A stretch of DNA of 64,000 bases, from positions 38,621,501 through 38,685,500 of the forward strand of contig NC_056755.1 of assembly GCF_018687715.1 (NCBI RefSeq), written 5' to 3'. Under the pieces are notes generated by a model that was given only the letters and a program-made list of their open reading frames with translations, was not told the origin of the DNA and did no database searches. Origin of the DNA: Carya illinoinensis. Lineage: Eukaryota > Streptophyta > Magnoliopsida > Fagales > Juglandaceae. This document shows positions 22,861 to 33,700 of the stretch, in pieces; position 1 is the stretch's first letter; every line of letters starts with the position of its first letter. The position numbers and the translations under genes are program-made.

Positions 22861-25800
22861 ATGGCAAGTCAAAATTCTGATGATAGCTCGGCCAGCATTT
22901 TCGTGAAGAACCCGACGATTAAGTTCACAAAGCTGTTCATCAATGGAGAATTTGTCGATTCCATTTCAGGTTTAATTTCAAGTACTCTTTATAATATGTC
23001 TCGTCAGTTTAGTACTACATGTTTTTACTATGTTTCCAGATTTCCAGCTGATCTCTCCATCCCTTTCCCTCTTTTTGGGTAATTTATGTCATCTTAATTA
23101 CCTTAAAAGAAGAAACAGAACATCCAGGAAAGCAAATTTTTTTTGTGCTCAGCAGAACAGAGCAATTATTTAACAGTTTTAGCGAAAATACGTTCTACTA
23201 TAGTATAGACACAGATTAGGAAAAAGCCAAGTCTTATATATTCTTTCCATGCAGTAATTTTTGTTTCCTTCTACGATTAATACATGAAAATTTGCCATTT
23301 TCTCGTCTTTCTGTGGCCAAGATAATGCTAGGTAGTCACCTATCAACTTTGTCGCCAATGAAACAGGAAAAACGTTTGAGACAATAGATCCAAGAACAGG
23401 AGAGGTTATAGCGAAGATTGCAGAAGGAGATAAGGAAGATGTTGATTTAGCAGTGAAGGCTGCACGTCAAGCTTTTGACCATGGTACATGGCCGCGCTTG
23501 CCTGGCTCTGTATGTACATGTTCCAACATCTATGTTAAACAATATTTTCAGGAATGGTTTAATCATTCATGATGGTTAAAACAATTTACTAAGAGGCTAA
23601 AGAAAATGATTGCTGCTTTTTCTTTATCTTAATTGTTGTAGGAGAGAGGGAGGATAATGATGAAATTTGCGGACTTGATTGAGGAAAATGCAGAGGAACT
23701 AGCGGCCTTGGAAACAATTGATGGTGGTAAATTGTTTAGTATGAACAAGGCCATGGACATTCCTCAGGCAGCAAGTTCTCTTCGTTACTATGCCGGTGCA
23801 GCAGATAAAATACATGGAGAGGTACTAAAAATGTCACGTGAACTTCATGGATATACTTTGCAAGAACCTATCGGTGTCGTAGGACATATCATCCCTTGGA
23901 ACTTCCCTTCGATCATGTTCTCCGTGAAGGTTAGCCCTGCTTTAGCAGCTGGGTGTACCATGGTTGTCAAGCCTGCTGAGCAAACTCCTCTAACAGCTCT
24001 CTTTTATGCTCATCTTGCAAAGCTAGTAAGTTTCTGTTACTAATTCATACATTGTTCATATTACTGGCCAATCATGTGGCCAATATTAGTTGGTTTTTAT
24101 GAGTCAAACTAGCATTTTTCTTTATTTTACCCCTTGTTTTTCTCTTGTTCAAGGCTGGTATTCCAAATGGGGTGCTCAATGTTGTGAGTGGATTAGGATC
24201 AACCGCCGGGTCTGCCATTAGCTCTCACATGGATATTGATGTGGTAATTGCTGTTTTCTTCTTTTAATTGAATGGTTGTCTTGCTGATTTGAGTATTTTG
24301 AGAAAACGTCTCAACCAAGTTCATTGCATAATTTTTGTATGCTTGCACTTAACTTTTTCAGGTCAGTTTCACTGGTTCCACAGAAGTAGGACGTAAAATT
24401 TTACAAGCAGCAGCTGCAAGTAATTTGAAAGTTGTTTCACTTGAATTAGGAGGCAAGTCGCCCCTCATAATTTTCGATGATGCGGATGTTGATATGGCTG
24501 CTGATCTTGCTCTCTTTGGTATCCTATATAACAAGGTCTTTTTTTTTTTTTTTTCTCTTCTTCTTCTTCTTCTTCTTCTGATAGACATGCAATTAGAAAT
24601 ATTCTTTTGTGAAAGAGAGAAAAAAAAAAAAAAAAAAAACAAAAAAAAACAAAAAAAAACGAAAATAGTAGTTTCAATGACATTTTTTACCATGGTTTTT
24701 TATATCAACCTCCAGGGAGAAATATGCGTTGCAAGTTCTCGTGTGTACGTTCAAGAAGGAATATATGAGGAACTCGTGAAGAAATTAGTGGAGAAGGCAA
24801 AAGCTTGGGTGGTTGGGGATCCTTTTGATCCTAAAGTTCAACAAGGACCTCAGGTACAAATTAAGAGGGCTACGCTTAATTCATCTGTCGTTTTGTTTTT
24901 CTTCCTAGCTGGGTACAAGTTAATTCTGGTTCGATCAGTCATCACTTGTCTAAAACATTTAAATTGATAGTAGAGATAAATTTAATTATTTATTTATATT
25001 TCAAGAGAAAAAAATAAAGCATATTTATTGTAAAATCTCTATTTCTTTTAATTGCAGGTAGATAAGAAGCAATTTGAAAAAATTCTTTCCTACATAGAGC
25101 AAGGCAAGGGAGAAGGAGCAACACTGCTAACCGGGGGCAAGCCCTTGGGTGAGAAGGGTTATTTCATAGAACCTACAATTTTCGCTGAAGTCAAGGTATC
25201 ATGTGTATATATCTTTATACAACATGCAGCTTAGGGAACTTTCTTTTTAGAGGAATCATTTTTACACAGTTCCCTTCATGATCTATCACTTTTATATATG
25301 GACAACTTGTTGGTGCTTTAATAGGAAGAAATGCTGATCGCGAAAGATGAAATATTTGGACCTGTTATGGCGCTTGCCAAGTTCAAGTGAGTATCTTCCA
25401 CTAAACAAACATTAGCCATGCAGTAAAATGCATGCTTTCGTTATAATGTTCAAAACGGTGCTTTTCTGACTTGTGTTTGACTTCAATTGGATTAGCAAAG
25501 TTCTTCCCTCGGGTTTTAGCGCCTTTTAACTTGTTGTGTACGTTAAGACTTAAAAGCATTGATCTTTGTTTTTGCTTATTATGTGCTGAATAATTTATAC
25601 AGAACAATCGAGGAGGCGATTAAGAGGGCCAACAACACAAGATATGGGCTAGCAGCTGGCATTGTGACAAAGGACTTGAACGTGGCTAACACTGTGTCAA
25701 GATCAATCCGTGCAGGCACCATTTGGATAAATTGCTATTTTGCTTTCGACAATGACATCCCTTTTGGAGGGTATAAGATGAGTGGTTTTGGAAAAGATTT

Positions 25801-25876
25801 TGGATTGGAAGCCCTTCACAAGTATCTTCAAGTTAAATCTGTTGTAACTCCCCTTTATAATACTCCTTGGCTTTGA
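22861..25876 (+). CDS. ALDH2C4: Cytosolic aldehyde dehydrogenase, ALDH2C4/REF1-like, nine exons
   Basis: Exons at 22861-22969, 23367-23509, 23642-24025, 24154-24243, 24362-24535, 24716-24853, 25058-25195, 25325-25386 and 25603-25876 join in frame through GT-AG introns into a 503-residue protein, close to the family length of about 500. Family residues are all present: Asn171 in [13 protein letters not shown] (245-252, NAD binding), Glu270 in LELGGKSP, nucleophile Cys304 in GEICVASSR, Glu401/Phe403 in EIFGPV, and [12 protein letters not shown] near the C-terminus. There is no organelle-targeting extension, so it should be cytosolic. REF1/ALDH2C4 of Arabidopsis oxidises coniferaldehyde and sinapaldehyde to ferulate and sinapate with NAD(P)+; the same role here is inferred. 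It is the only intact host gene in the window. A different ALDH2 subfamily member, with another aldehyde substrate, is the main alternative. Confidence 0.93.
24536..24715 (+). repeat. ALDH intron 5 with poly-T, (TTC)n and poly-A blocks
   Basis: About 18 T at 24538-24554 run into eight CTT/TTC triplets. After about 45 bp come poly-A blocks of 9-19 A separated by single C (24619-24660). The T and A tracts could pair in the pre-mRNA. Long poly-acidic or poly-lysine open frames here are artefacts of these repeats. Confidence 0.9.
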
Positions 25877-25963
25877 ATTAATATTCCTTAATTCAGGCCT
25901 CCCAACAATCTGGAAAATACAATAAGGTGTGCTGACCAAGTTATATATAGAACAATAATGTAC

Positions 25964-25969
25964 AATAAA
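25964..25969 (+). terminator. Candidate ALDH polyadenylation signal AATAAA
   Basis: AATAAA lies 88 bp after the ALDH stop codon, within a T- and A-rich 3' region typical of plant near-upstream elements. An alternative AATAAG lies at 25921. Confidence 0.5.
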
Positions 25970-25979
25970 GGGAAGTTAT

Positions 25980-26353
25980 GTATGTATATTCTTGTGTTTA
26001 GAAGGATGTGCAGCAAGCTTCGATCGAATTTGAAGATCATGTGTATTTATCATAAATCTCTACTATTATAATTTATAATCTTTGTTTTCTCTTTCTGCAT
26101 TAAAGCCTGTACAATTAGAATTTTTTTTTGGTTAAAGAAAATTGAATATTCCATCCAAAATAAACAGATCGAAAGCTTTGGACTTGCTTGCAAATTTGCA
26201 ATGCAGAGGCCCAAATCGCAGGCATAAGAAAATCTAAGACCGAAAAGATTGGGATTTTTTTAAACAGTGCTTTATTTTTTCTAGAAAAGATTAAACCTAA
26301 AGTAAATATATATAGATAATAAATATATAAAATAGTCATTTTACATGACCATT

Positions 26354-26384
<31 letters not shown>

Positions 26385-27030
26385 GTATATATATATTATG
26401 CGTTGTTTCAGCTTGTTGTCTATGAAAGTTCTTTGGAACTGGACATAAAAAAGAAAAAAAGGAATAAATAAAAGAAGAGGCAATTAAACCATTTAGTTGA
26501 TCCGTTGTATAGAATATGGAGCGTGCATGGACATCCATTCCAGATCATTTTCTTGGAGAAATGTTTGATGTACAAAAAAATATGTAAGTTTGTAAAGTAT
26601 TTCTTAACTATAAAGTAGATATATCTCACAAACTACATAAAATCATTTCAATTTATAACTTTATTTTTGTGACATTCCTTAATTAATTTATAGATCTAGC
26701 ACTTCTCTTTCTTTAAATGATTGGACAAATCATAATTTCTTAATTAACAAATATCATGCAGTGACATGTAAATCCCCTAACCAATTTGCATGTATCACTA
26801 AACTAATAACTTTGGCGAACACCCTCAAACTATCAAGAAATTGCTATGTACCCTCTTTTTCTTTTAAAACAACAAAATTAATATAATTATTTTAAGTAAT
26901 CTTTTAAATCAGAAAACACCTTCAACAACTTTTTTTCAGAAAAAAGAAAAGAAAAAGAAATTGAATAATCTTCACTCCTAATTATTTGAAAATAATTATT
27001 TTTCTCTTTATTTGATTTACTGGCTTCATG
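25980..27030. other. AT-rich intergenic sequence downstream of ALDH
   Basis: No gene is seen. It holds an AT microsatellite at about 26354-26397 and poly-A/T runs. Short ORFs on the minus strand around 26100-26630 are low-complexity. Confidence 0.4.
26354..26397. repeat. (AT)n microsatellite
   Basis: Alternating TATATATA interrupted by CATATA and GTGTATA. Confidence 0.85.
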
Positions 27031-27180
27031 TAGGGGAGGGCAACAGGGCACCGCATCCCACCCCGCCTCCGCCACTACGGGGTGGTGGCCCTGCCCGGTC
27101 TCCGGATGAGGGTGGTAGGGCAATCCGCTGGCATCTGGCAACCCATGCGTGGGCAAGGGATAGAGTAGGCCTGCACCACA
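27031..27180. mobile_element. GC-rich hAT-like MITE end, fragment
   Basis: It begins TAGGGGAGGGCAACAGGG and continues with CCCACCCCGCCTCC, like the left end of the element at 44014 (TAGGGGTGGGCAGCAGGG). It stands out sharply by GC content from its AT-rich surroundings. No complementary right end or 8-bp duplication was found, so it is probably truncated. The open frames read across it on both strands are not coding. Confidence 0.45.
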
Positions 27181-27185
27181 TATAC

Positions 27186-27268
27186 ATATATATGTGTGTG
27201 TGTGTGTGTGTGTGTAAGTGTGTGTATATATATATGTTTATATATATATATATGTATGTACGTATGTA
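27186..27268. repeat. Compound (TG)n/(TA)n microsatellite
   Basis: ATATATATG, about 14 GT repeats, GTGTATATATATATG and GTATGTA variants in series. Confidence 0.9.
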
Positions 27269-27395
27269 TATATGAGGATATTCATTAAACAAAATGATGT
27301 TGTTTTGGGTATTCAAAAAACGACTCATCATTCTCAATCCCTCTCACTTGTCACCGTTGCTGAGTTCATTTCTCTCTCCTATGACCTAAACAGAT

Positions 27396-27668
27396 TGTGA
27401 AACCCCCAAGCTTTTAGATCTTGGATTGGAATATGGAGGATGATAAATGAATTTGGAGGATGGGGTTGTGATTTGTATACTATGGAGATACTTATGTGAT
27501 TTGAATGATGATTTTTGTGTATGAAAATTTTATATAATTATTGTAAATCTAGTATTTCAATCCAAAACTCTAAATTAATTTAGGTATTGAAACCCCCAAG
27601 AGTATTGGGAATTCAATTTTGAAACCTGTAATTTAATTTAGCATTCTATTTTAGGGGTTTCAATATTG
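27396..27668. mobile_element. Possible small element with GAAACCCC ends
   Basis: TTGTGAAACCCCCAAGC at 27396 is inverted relative to TTTTAGGGGTTTCAATATT ending near 27668, and a third ATTGAAACCCCCAAG lies at about 27587. The internal sequence is AT-rich and non-coding. No target duplication was identified, so this is tentative. Confidence 0.3.
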
Positions 27669-27734
27669 AAAGTCCAATATGTTTTCCTATTTTTTTTTTT
27701 TCTTTTTCAGCTTTTATGGTCTTATTGTCATATG

Positions 27735-27990
27735 CCCAATCCCAATGATCTCATCTTCAATCTCAATCTCAACTTAGTTTGTAACTTTATATTTGTAATT
27801 TTATCACATATCTATATAATGTTTAAATTTATGATCTTATTCTCTTATTTTGTTTATCAAGTTTTATAGTCCCACACCCTCACTTAGTCATTTGTCCAAG
27901 TTTCAACTCTAATTCCAAATTCTCAATGATCTCATTTGCAATCCTTGATAGTCTCACTTAGTTTGTACTTGTAATTTTAAGTTTTTTAAC
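27735..27990 (+). repeat. Imperfect direct repeat
   Basis: CAATGATCTCATCTTCAATC...ACTTAGTTTGTAAC...TTTGTAATTTTA near 27743 recurs in diverged form near 27925 (CAATGATCTCATTTGCAATC...ACTTAGTTTGTACTTGTAATTTTA). Confidence 0.55.
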
Positions 27991-28094
27991 TTTTTTACAT
28001 ACGCTTATATTGTTTGCAATTTTAATTTGTTTTCTTATTAATGTTTAAGGCTTTGTAATATCGTTTGAAATATTTATTTTAATTTTGATTTTGA

Positions 28095-28150
28095 GTTGAT
28101 GTGTTTGCTTATTTGATGATCAATTACAAAACCATCGAGGAGGCGATTAA
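28095..28150 (+). pseudogene. Relic of ALDH intron 8 end and exon 9 start
   Basis: The stretch ending ACCATCGAGGAGGCGATTAA matches the intron 8/exon 9 junction of the ALDH gene at about 25575-25630 (CAGAACAATCGAGGAGGCGA). About 24 of 26 bases agree, with a shared TTTGCTTATT block upstream. The acceptor AG is altered (ACAAAACC) and homology ends after GATTAA. The match is short, so chance similarity is not fully excluded. Confidence 0.5.
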
Positions 28151-28199
28151 TCATGTGTTTGTGTTGCAGCTAGGTACATAGTAGTTGTTTAACTGGTTT

Positions 28200-28422
28200 T
28201 CTATCTGCTGCTTCATTTTCTGACCTAATTCTTCATTGAGAGATGTAACCCGAGAATCTACCGAGAAGGCCAATAAAAAAATTTTCTATTTTTTTTGATT
28301 TATTTATTTATTTATTTTTGTTTTCTTAAATATTTTTTAAAAAAGAAAAAAATTCACAATATCATTAAAAGATACTTTCTTAATCACTAAGTAAAAATAA
28401 AAAATAAAAAAAACGCTATCGG
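28200..28422. other. AT-rich spacer
   Basis: Poly-T, TTTA and poly-A runs with no coding signal. Confidence 0.4.
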
Positions 28423-28465
28423 GAGAAATGCTTGGGACCCATTATCGGGATCCTAAGCATTTCTC
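28423..28465. repeat. Perfect-loop hairpin, ~18-bp stem
   Basis: GAGAAATGCTTGGGACCC and GGGATCCTAAGCATTTCTC are inverted copies around a 6-base loop (ATTATC). There is one mismatch and one bulge in the stem. A flanking ATCGGGA is repeated on both sides. It could be the centre of a decayed foldback element. Confidence 0.7.
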
Positions 28466-28545
28466 ATGATCAAAATTGAAAATATTTTTCCAAAATAAAT
28501 AAATACATTTATCATTTTCTTGTCATCCACTCAAATTGAGGGGAA

Positions 28546-28700
28546 GTGGTGTCGAAGAAAGGGAACAATCAACATGAATCAAGCTGGGATTTGCACGTTG
28601 ATGAAGAAGAAGCAACGCCAATAATCAAGGGATTTCCACCTCCAGCGCCCACCCAATTAATTAGGATAGGAAAACAATCGAGCAGTCATGATGTCCGATT
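28546..28700 (+). other. Coding-like fragment, unrecognised
   Basis: An open frame without an ATG reads SSWDLHVDEEEATPIIKGFP and then PPAPTQLIRIGKQSSSHDV before running into an AT microsatellite (28705-28722). Codon use and amino-acid composition look coding-like against AT-rich neighbours. I do not recognise the family. It could be an exon scrap or chance. Confidence 0.25.
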
Positions 28701-28894
28701 ACATATATATATATATATATATTTATATAAAGACTGATTGAGAAGATTCTTATTGCTTTATTTTAAGCACAAATGACAAAAATGACTCTTCCACAATTCA
28801 TGCAAAAAAAAGTATTCACCTTGTTGAAAGATGCTTATACTGTTTTGTGTTTTTATTGTTTGTTTTATTGTACTGATGAGAGCATCCTTATTGG

Positions 28895-29388
28895 CTTGAT
28901 CAAAGTTAAAGGATCGCCAAAATTTAGATAATCTGTATAGAAAAGACCCCACATTAGATTGGACATCTCTAAAATAATTTAGATTTCACCTACAGTGCTT
29001 CACCAAATATATCTAACTACAGTTGCTTTATTAAATATTAAAATACTAGTTTCTCACTCCAAGAAAATAAATTAAATTAATTAGAATATAATTAATATTT
29101 AATATTTAGAATATAATTATTATTAACATTTAATAATAATTTTTTTAATGTTAATTTAATTAGAATAGAATTATTATTAATATTTAATTGGTAGAACTAC
29201 AAAATGTGATAAAAATAAATTAAATAAAAAATTATTAAATTAATAATATTTTATTATTATATAGAAAATAAATTAATAATCTAATGTGGAGATTGAATTT
29301 AAATGGAATAGACAAATGTAAATTCATATGATATTAGCTAAAATTTGAATATGTATTTAACCAATACAATGAAAATGGTCTTTAAATG
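28895..29388. mobile_element. AT-rich foldback element, tentative
   Basis: CCCCACATTAGATTGGACAT near 28948 is inverted relative to AATAATCTAATGTGGAGATT near 29275, and outer words CCAAAATTTAGATAATCT and AGCTAAAATTTGAATATG are also partly inverted. The interior is TAATATTTAATA-type repeat. It ends where the first LINE is inserted. Confidence 0.4.
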
Positions 29389-29539
29389 TAGAATTCTCCT
29401 CTAACCATTTTCTCTCTTATTGTCTTCCTGAAGGCGATTAGGGAGAGAACGAATTAGGTGGAGTGAGGTCTGTTTCCCTTCGTCAGTGGGGTTCAGGGAG
29501 CCTATCTGTTTACCAGGGGTAATCAGAGGGAGGTTTTCT

Positions 29540-30789
29540 ATGGAGGACCTAGAGCAAAATTGGTAGAGATTGAAGCTGGACGACGAAGAGAGTGAGCCAA
29601 TTGAAATACTCGCAAACGATAATGAAGACATAAGGAAGCTAGGGGAGTGGAGTTTGCTGCGGAAGATTTTTGTTGAACGAAGGATCGGGAAGGAAGTCAT
29701 CTGTTCAACTATGGAGAAGATCTGAAAGGTTAGTCCTCCTATGACCTTTCAAGAACTTGGATCTAACTGCTTTGTCATTACTTTTACCAATCGGAGATAC
29801 AGGGTAAAGGTCTTGAGGGGATGCCCATGATTATTTGATAACCATCTATTTGCTTTAATGCCATGTGGGGAAGACTTAGATCCAATCTATGGATTTCTTC
29901 AATCAAAGCTTTTGGATCCAAATGTTCCATTTACCTCTTGATTGTATGAACCACAGTATGGTAGAAAGGTTAGGGGGATCTATCGGGAAGGTGTTAGAAG
30001 TTGAAGTACAGGAGGGGGATGTAGCTTGGGGTAAATTCCCAAGGGTTAAGGTAGAACTAGATATAAGGAGGAACCTAGCTAGAGGAAGAACAATTTCTCA
30101 GACAAGGGAGAAGATGTGGATTCCCTTTCAGTAAGAGAAATTACCTAGAATCTGTCTAAAGTGTGGATGTATAGTGCACGGGGCAAAGGGGTGTTTGAAT
30201 GATGAAGGGGGGTCAAGGTAGTATGGGCCTTGGTTGAGAGCAAAAACAATAGGGAAAAACCGAATAGTAATAAGGGATGAAGGGAGGGAGGAAGAAGAAG
30301 GGGAGAATGTTATGGAATGTAGAAGTGAAGAAAAAGAGGGCACTCAAAATGCAGGGCTTGAGGAGTGTCAAGGGTTAATAGAGAGGGAGTCAAATAAGAG
30401 TAAAGAGAGGGGTCTAAATGAGGGGAACATGGAAGAGGTGAGTGAGAGTGGAGAGTCAAAAATTCTGGTAAGTAAGTTTAATAAAATAACTGAGGGGATT
30501 GTGTTGAGTTATGAGGGAACTGATAAGGAAGTTGAGGGGAGGGGAAGGGGAAGAAGTAATGAAGAAGTAATAGTAAACAAAAGGAAGGGGAAGGGGAAGA
30601 GCTGGAAAAGAATAGCAAAAGGGAACTTGGTTAGAGGTACGCAAAATTCAATTGGCGTAAAAAAGAGAAGTGGAGGGGAATGATGAGAAGTGTGTGGTAA
30701 CAAAAAAATTAAAAATGATGGAAAGTTTGGAGTTGTTTGATATTGAAATAGTGGTGGAGGCTGCATGGTAGCCTCGCCAATTACAATGA
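29540..30789 (+). pseudogene. LINE 1 ORF1 (DUF4283/zinc-knuckle protein), broken
   Basis: The ATG at 29540 begins MEDLEQNW, matching the start of the intact ORF1 of the second LINE (MEEEDLAKRW). The nucleic-acid-binding domain remnant includes FVITFTNRRYRVKVLRGCP (about 29770-29828) and MVERLGGSIGKVLEVEVQEG (about 29957-30016). The CCHC knuckle CLKCGCIVHGAKGC lies near 30154-30195. A strongly acidic/basic tail follows. Stops interrupt the frame from the first exon-sized segment on. The last codons align with those of LINE 2 ORF1 and end at the TGA overlapping the ORF2 start, after a premature TAG at 30769-30771. The product would coat LINE RNA. Confidence 0.75.
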
Positions 30790-33700
30790 TTTGCCTAAGC
30801 TGGAACTGTCGAGGGTTGGACAATCCTCAGACAGTTCAAAACCTTTGCCTGTTGGTAAAGGTAAATAAGCCCAATATGGTTTTTCTTATGGAAGTAATGA
30901 TTAAAGCTAGAAGAGTTGAGGCGTTAAAAAGAAAATTGGAGATGGATAATTGTCTGGTTGTAGAACCAGCTGGTAAGAGAGAAGGCTTAGCTTTGTTTTG
31001 GGGGAGAGGAGTGCATTTGGAGATTTTAAATTTCTCTCAATCGCATATAAGTAGCAAAATCAAGAGGGAAGGGGGAAAAAAGGATTGGTTTTTTACTAGG
31101 TTTTACGGGCATCCTGACTCTTCAAAGAGAATGTTGTCTTGGGAGTTTCTAGCTTCTTTAGAACCAAAAAAAGGAGAGGCTTGGTGTGTGGCTGGTGATT
31201 TTAATGAGCTATTGTTACAAACTAAAAAAGAGGGGGAAAGTTGAGAGATGAGAAGGGGATGGGTCAATTCAGGGAGGTGTTGGAAGAGAAACATTTAACT
31301 GATTTAGGGTGTGTGGGCTGCCCTTTCACATGGAGTAATAAGCATGAGGACCATATGTTTACTAAGGAGAGGTTAGACAGATTTTTAGGCAATCATGAAT
31401 GGAGAAACACTTTCAAAAAAGTAAAGGTGGTAGGGCTTACAGCACTCTGCTCTGACCATAGACCTATACTGATGACAGGTATGGATTCCTCTTATACCAC
31501 TGTTAGGAGAAGAAGAAGGTTTAATTTTGAAGCCTCATGGGTGAAGGATGAGGAATGTGAAGAGGTAGTGAGAGGGGGGTGGAATTTACAGAAGGGTTTT
31601 TCTGAGCCTAGGAGTAAGATAAAATGGTTACTCAAATACCTGCAGTGGGAAATTAACAAAATGGGCTAGAGGAAGGAAGAAGGAGAGGGGGCAAGAAGTT
31701 GACAGATTATCAAAAGAGATCAAAGAGATGCAAGACAGTGAGGGACCCGGTAATGTGGAGAGGATCAAAAGGCTTCAAAAACAAGTGGGGATTTTACTTA
31801 CACAAGAGGACTTGAAATGGAGACAAAGGGCAAAGAAAAATTGGTATAAACTTGGTGACAAAAATACCAAGTTTTTTCATGCATGTGCCTCTCAAAGAAG
31901 GAAAAGAAATCAGACAAACCATGTGTATGATGTAAATGGGTGTTTATGGGAGAAGCAAGAGGAAATTGAAGAGGCATTTTATATCCATTACCAGAAGGTG
32001 TATCAATCTTCTTTCCCATTGAAGGGGACTATGGATTCTTGTTTTTCTGTAATGGATAAAAGGGTAACTCCTGAGATGAATCTTCATTTAAGGAAAGAGT
32101 TTACTAAAGAAGAGGTGGAGAATGCAATTAAACAGATTGGACCATTGAAATCTCTAGGTCAAGATGGGTTTGGGGTCTCTTTTTTATCAAAACTACTAGA
32201 ATATAGTAGGGGGAGAGGTGACAGATGCAGTTTTTAGTTGCTTAAGAGGGAAAGGTAGTTTGAGTTCCTTCAATCAGACCAATGTGGTGCTTATTCCGAA
32301 AGTGAGGGAACCAAAAAATGTTGGGGATTTCAGGCCCATTAGTCTTTGCAATGTTTTTTACAAAATCATAGCAAAGACTCTAGCAAACAGATTAAAAGGA
32401 GTTCTTAATCATGTCATTTCAGTAAATCAGAGTGCATTTGTTTCAAGAAGACTCATCACAGATAATATTATTGCTGCTTATGAGATACTTCATTCAATGA
32501 AAACTAAACAAAGAGGATATTAGAGGAGTATGGCTTTAAAACTTGATATCTCGAAGCATATGATCAAGTTGAATGGGGGTTTCTTAAGGAGGTGATGATA
32601 AAAATGGAGTTTGATGAAAGATGGGTGGACCTTATTATGCAATGTGTGCAAATTGTCACTTACTCTATTGTGGTAAATGGTAAACTTGGAAATTCTTTTG
32701 TACCATCGAGATGCTTAAGGCAGGGAGACCCACTATCTCCATACCTTTTTCTTCTATGTGCAGAGTGTTTAAGCACCCTTATCAATCAGGCTGAAAGTAA
32801 GGGGATTTGAAAGGAGTTGAAGTAGCTAAAGGTGGTATAAGAGTAACTCACCTATTATTTGCAGATGACTTTTTAGTATTTAGACAAGCTTCTTGGCAGG
32901 AATGGCTTAAGATTAAGGATTTGTTGCAGATTTATGAGAAAGCTTTAGGGCAATGCTTAAACAGGTAGAAAACCTCTTTATTTTTCAGCTCCAACACTAA
33001 AGAAGATATGAGGAGAAGGATTAGGGAAGATGTGGGGGTGGGGATTCAAACAAATTGTGAAAAGTACCTGGGATTACTTGTTATGGTGGGGAAATCATAT
33101 TACAACACCTTTAGAGGTATAAAAGACAAGGTGTGGAACAAACTAAATAATTGGAAGAACCATTTTCTCTCACCTTCAAGGAAGGAAATTTTGTTGAAAG
33201 TTGTCATCCAAGCTGTGCCAACCTACCATATGAATGTCTTCAGACTTTCAGTGAGATTGTGCAAGGAAATAGTAGCTTTAATGGCTAAATTTTGGTGGGG
33301 TTTCCAACAAAATGATAGAAGGATTCATTAGAGGAGTTGGGCTAAGATGGGAATGGCAAAATCAGAAGGGGGATTGGGTTTTAGGGAACTGAACAGTTTT
33401 ACTACTGCCTTTCTAGCCAAGCAGTGTTGGAGGGTTCTGACTATGCCTAATTCAGTGGCTGCCCGAGTACTTAAAGACAAGTATTTTAAACACAGAGACT
33501 TGTTGAATGCTATATTAGGCTATGGGCCTTCAAAAATATAGAGGAGTCTATGGGGTTCCCTTGACTTATTGAAAGAAGGCTTAGTTTGGAGGGTGAGAAA
33601 TGGAGAGTAGGTCAACATATAGGGAGATAAGTGATTGCCAAGACCATCTCAATTCTATATCCAATCACCAAGAAGAGTTATGGGGGCTGAGGCAAAAGTT

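Noticed and set aside
24358..24967. Long open frames with poly-Phe, poly-Lys or poly-Glu across ALDH intron 5
   Set aside because: They come from the poly-T, TTC and poly-A tracts. The real ALDH frame splices around this interval.
27012..27337. GC-rich open frames on both strands
   Set aside because: They read through a hAT-like fragment and TG/TA microsatellites, with no protein family match.
28423..28465. Hairpin considered as a microRNA precursor
   Set aside because: The stem is short for a plant precursor, the loop is only six bases and there is no expression evidence. It is kept only as a structural repeat.
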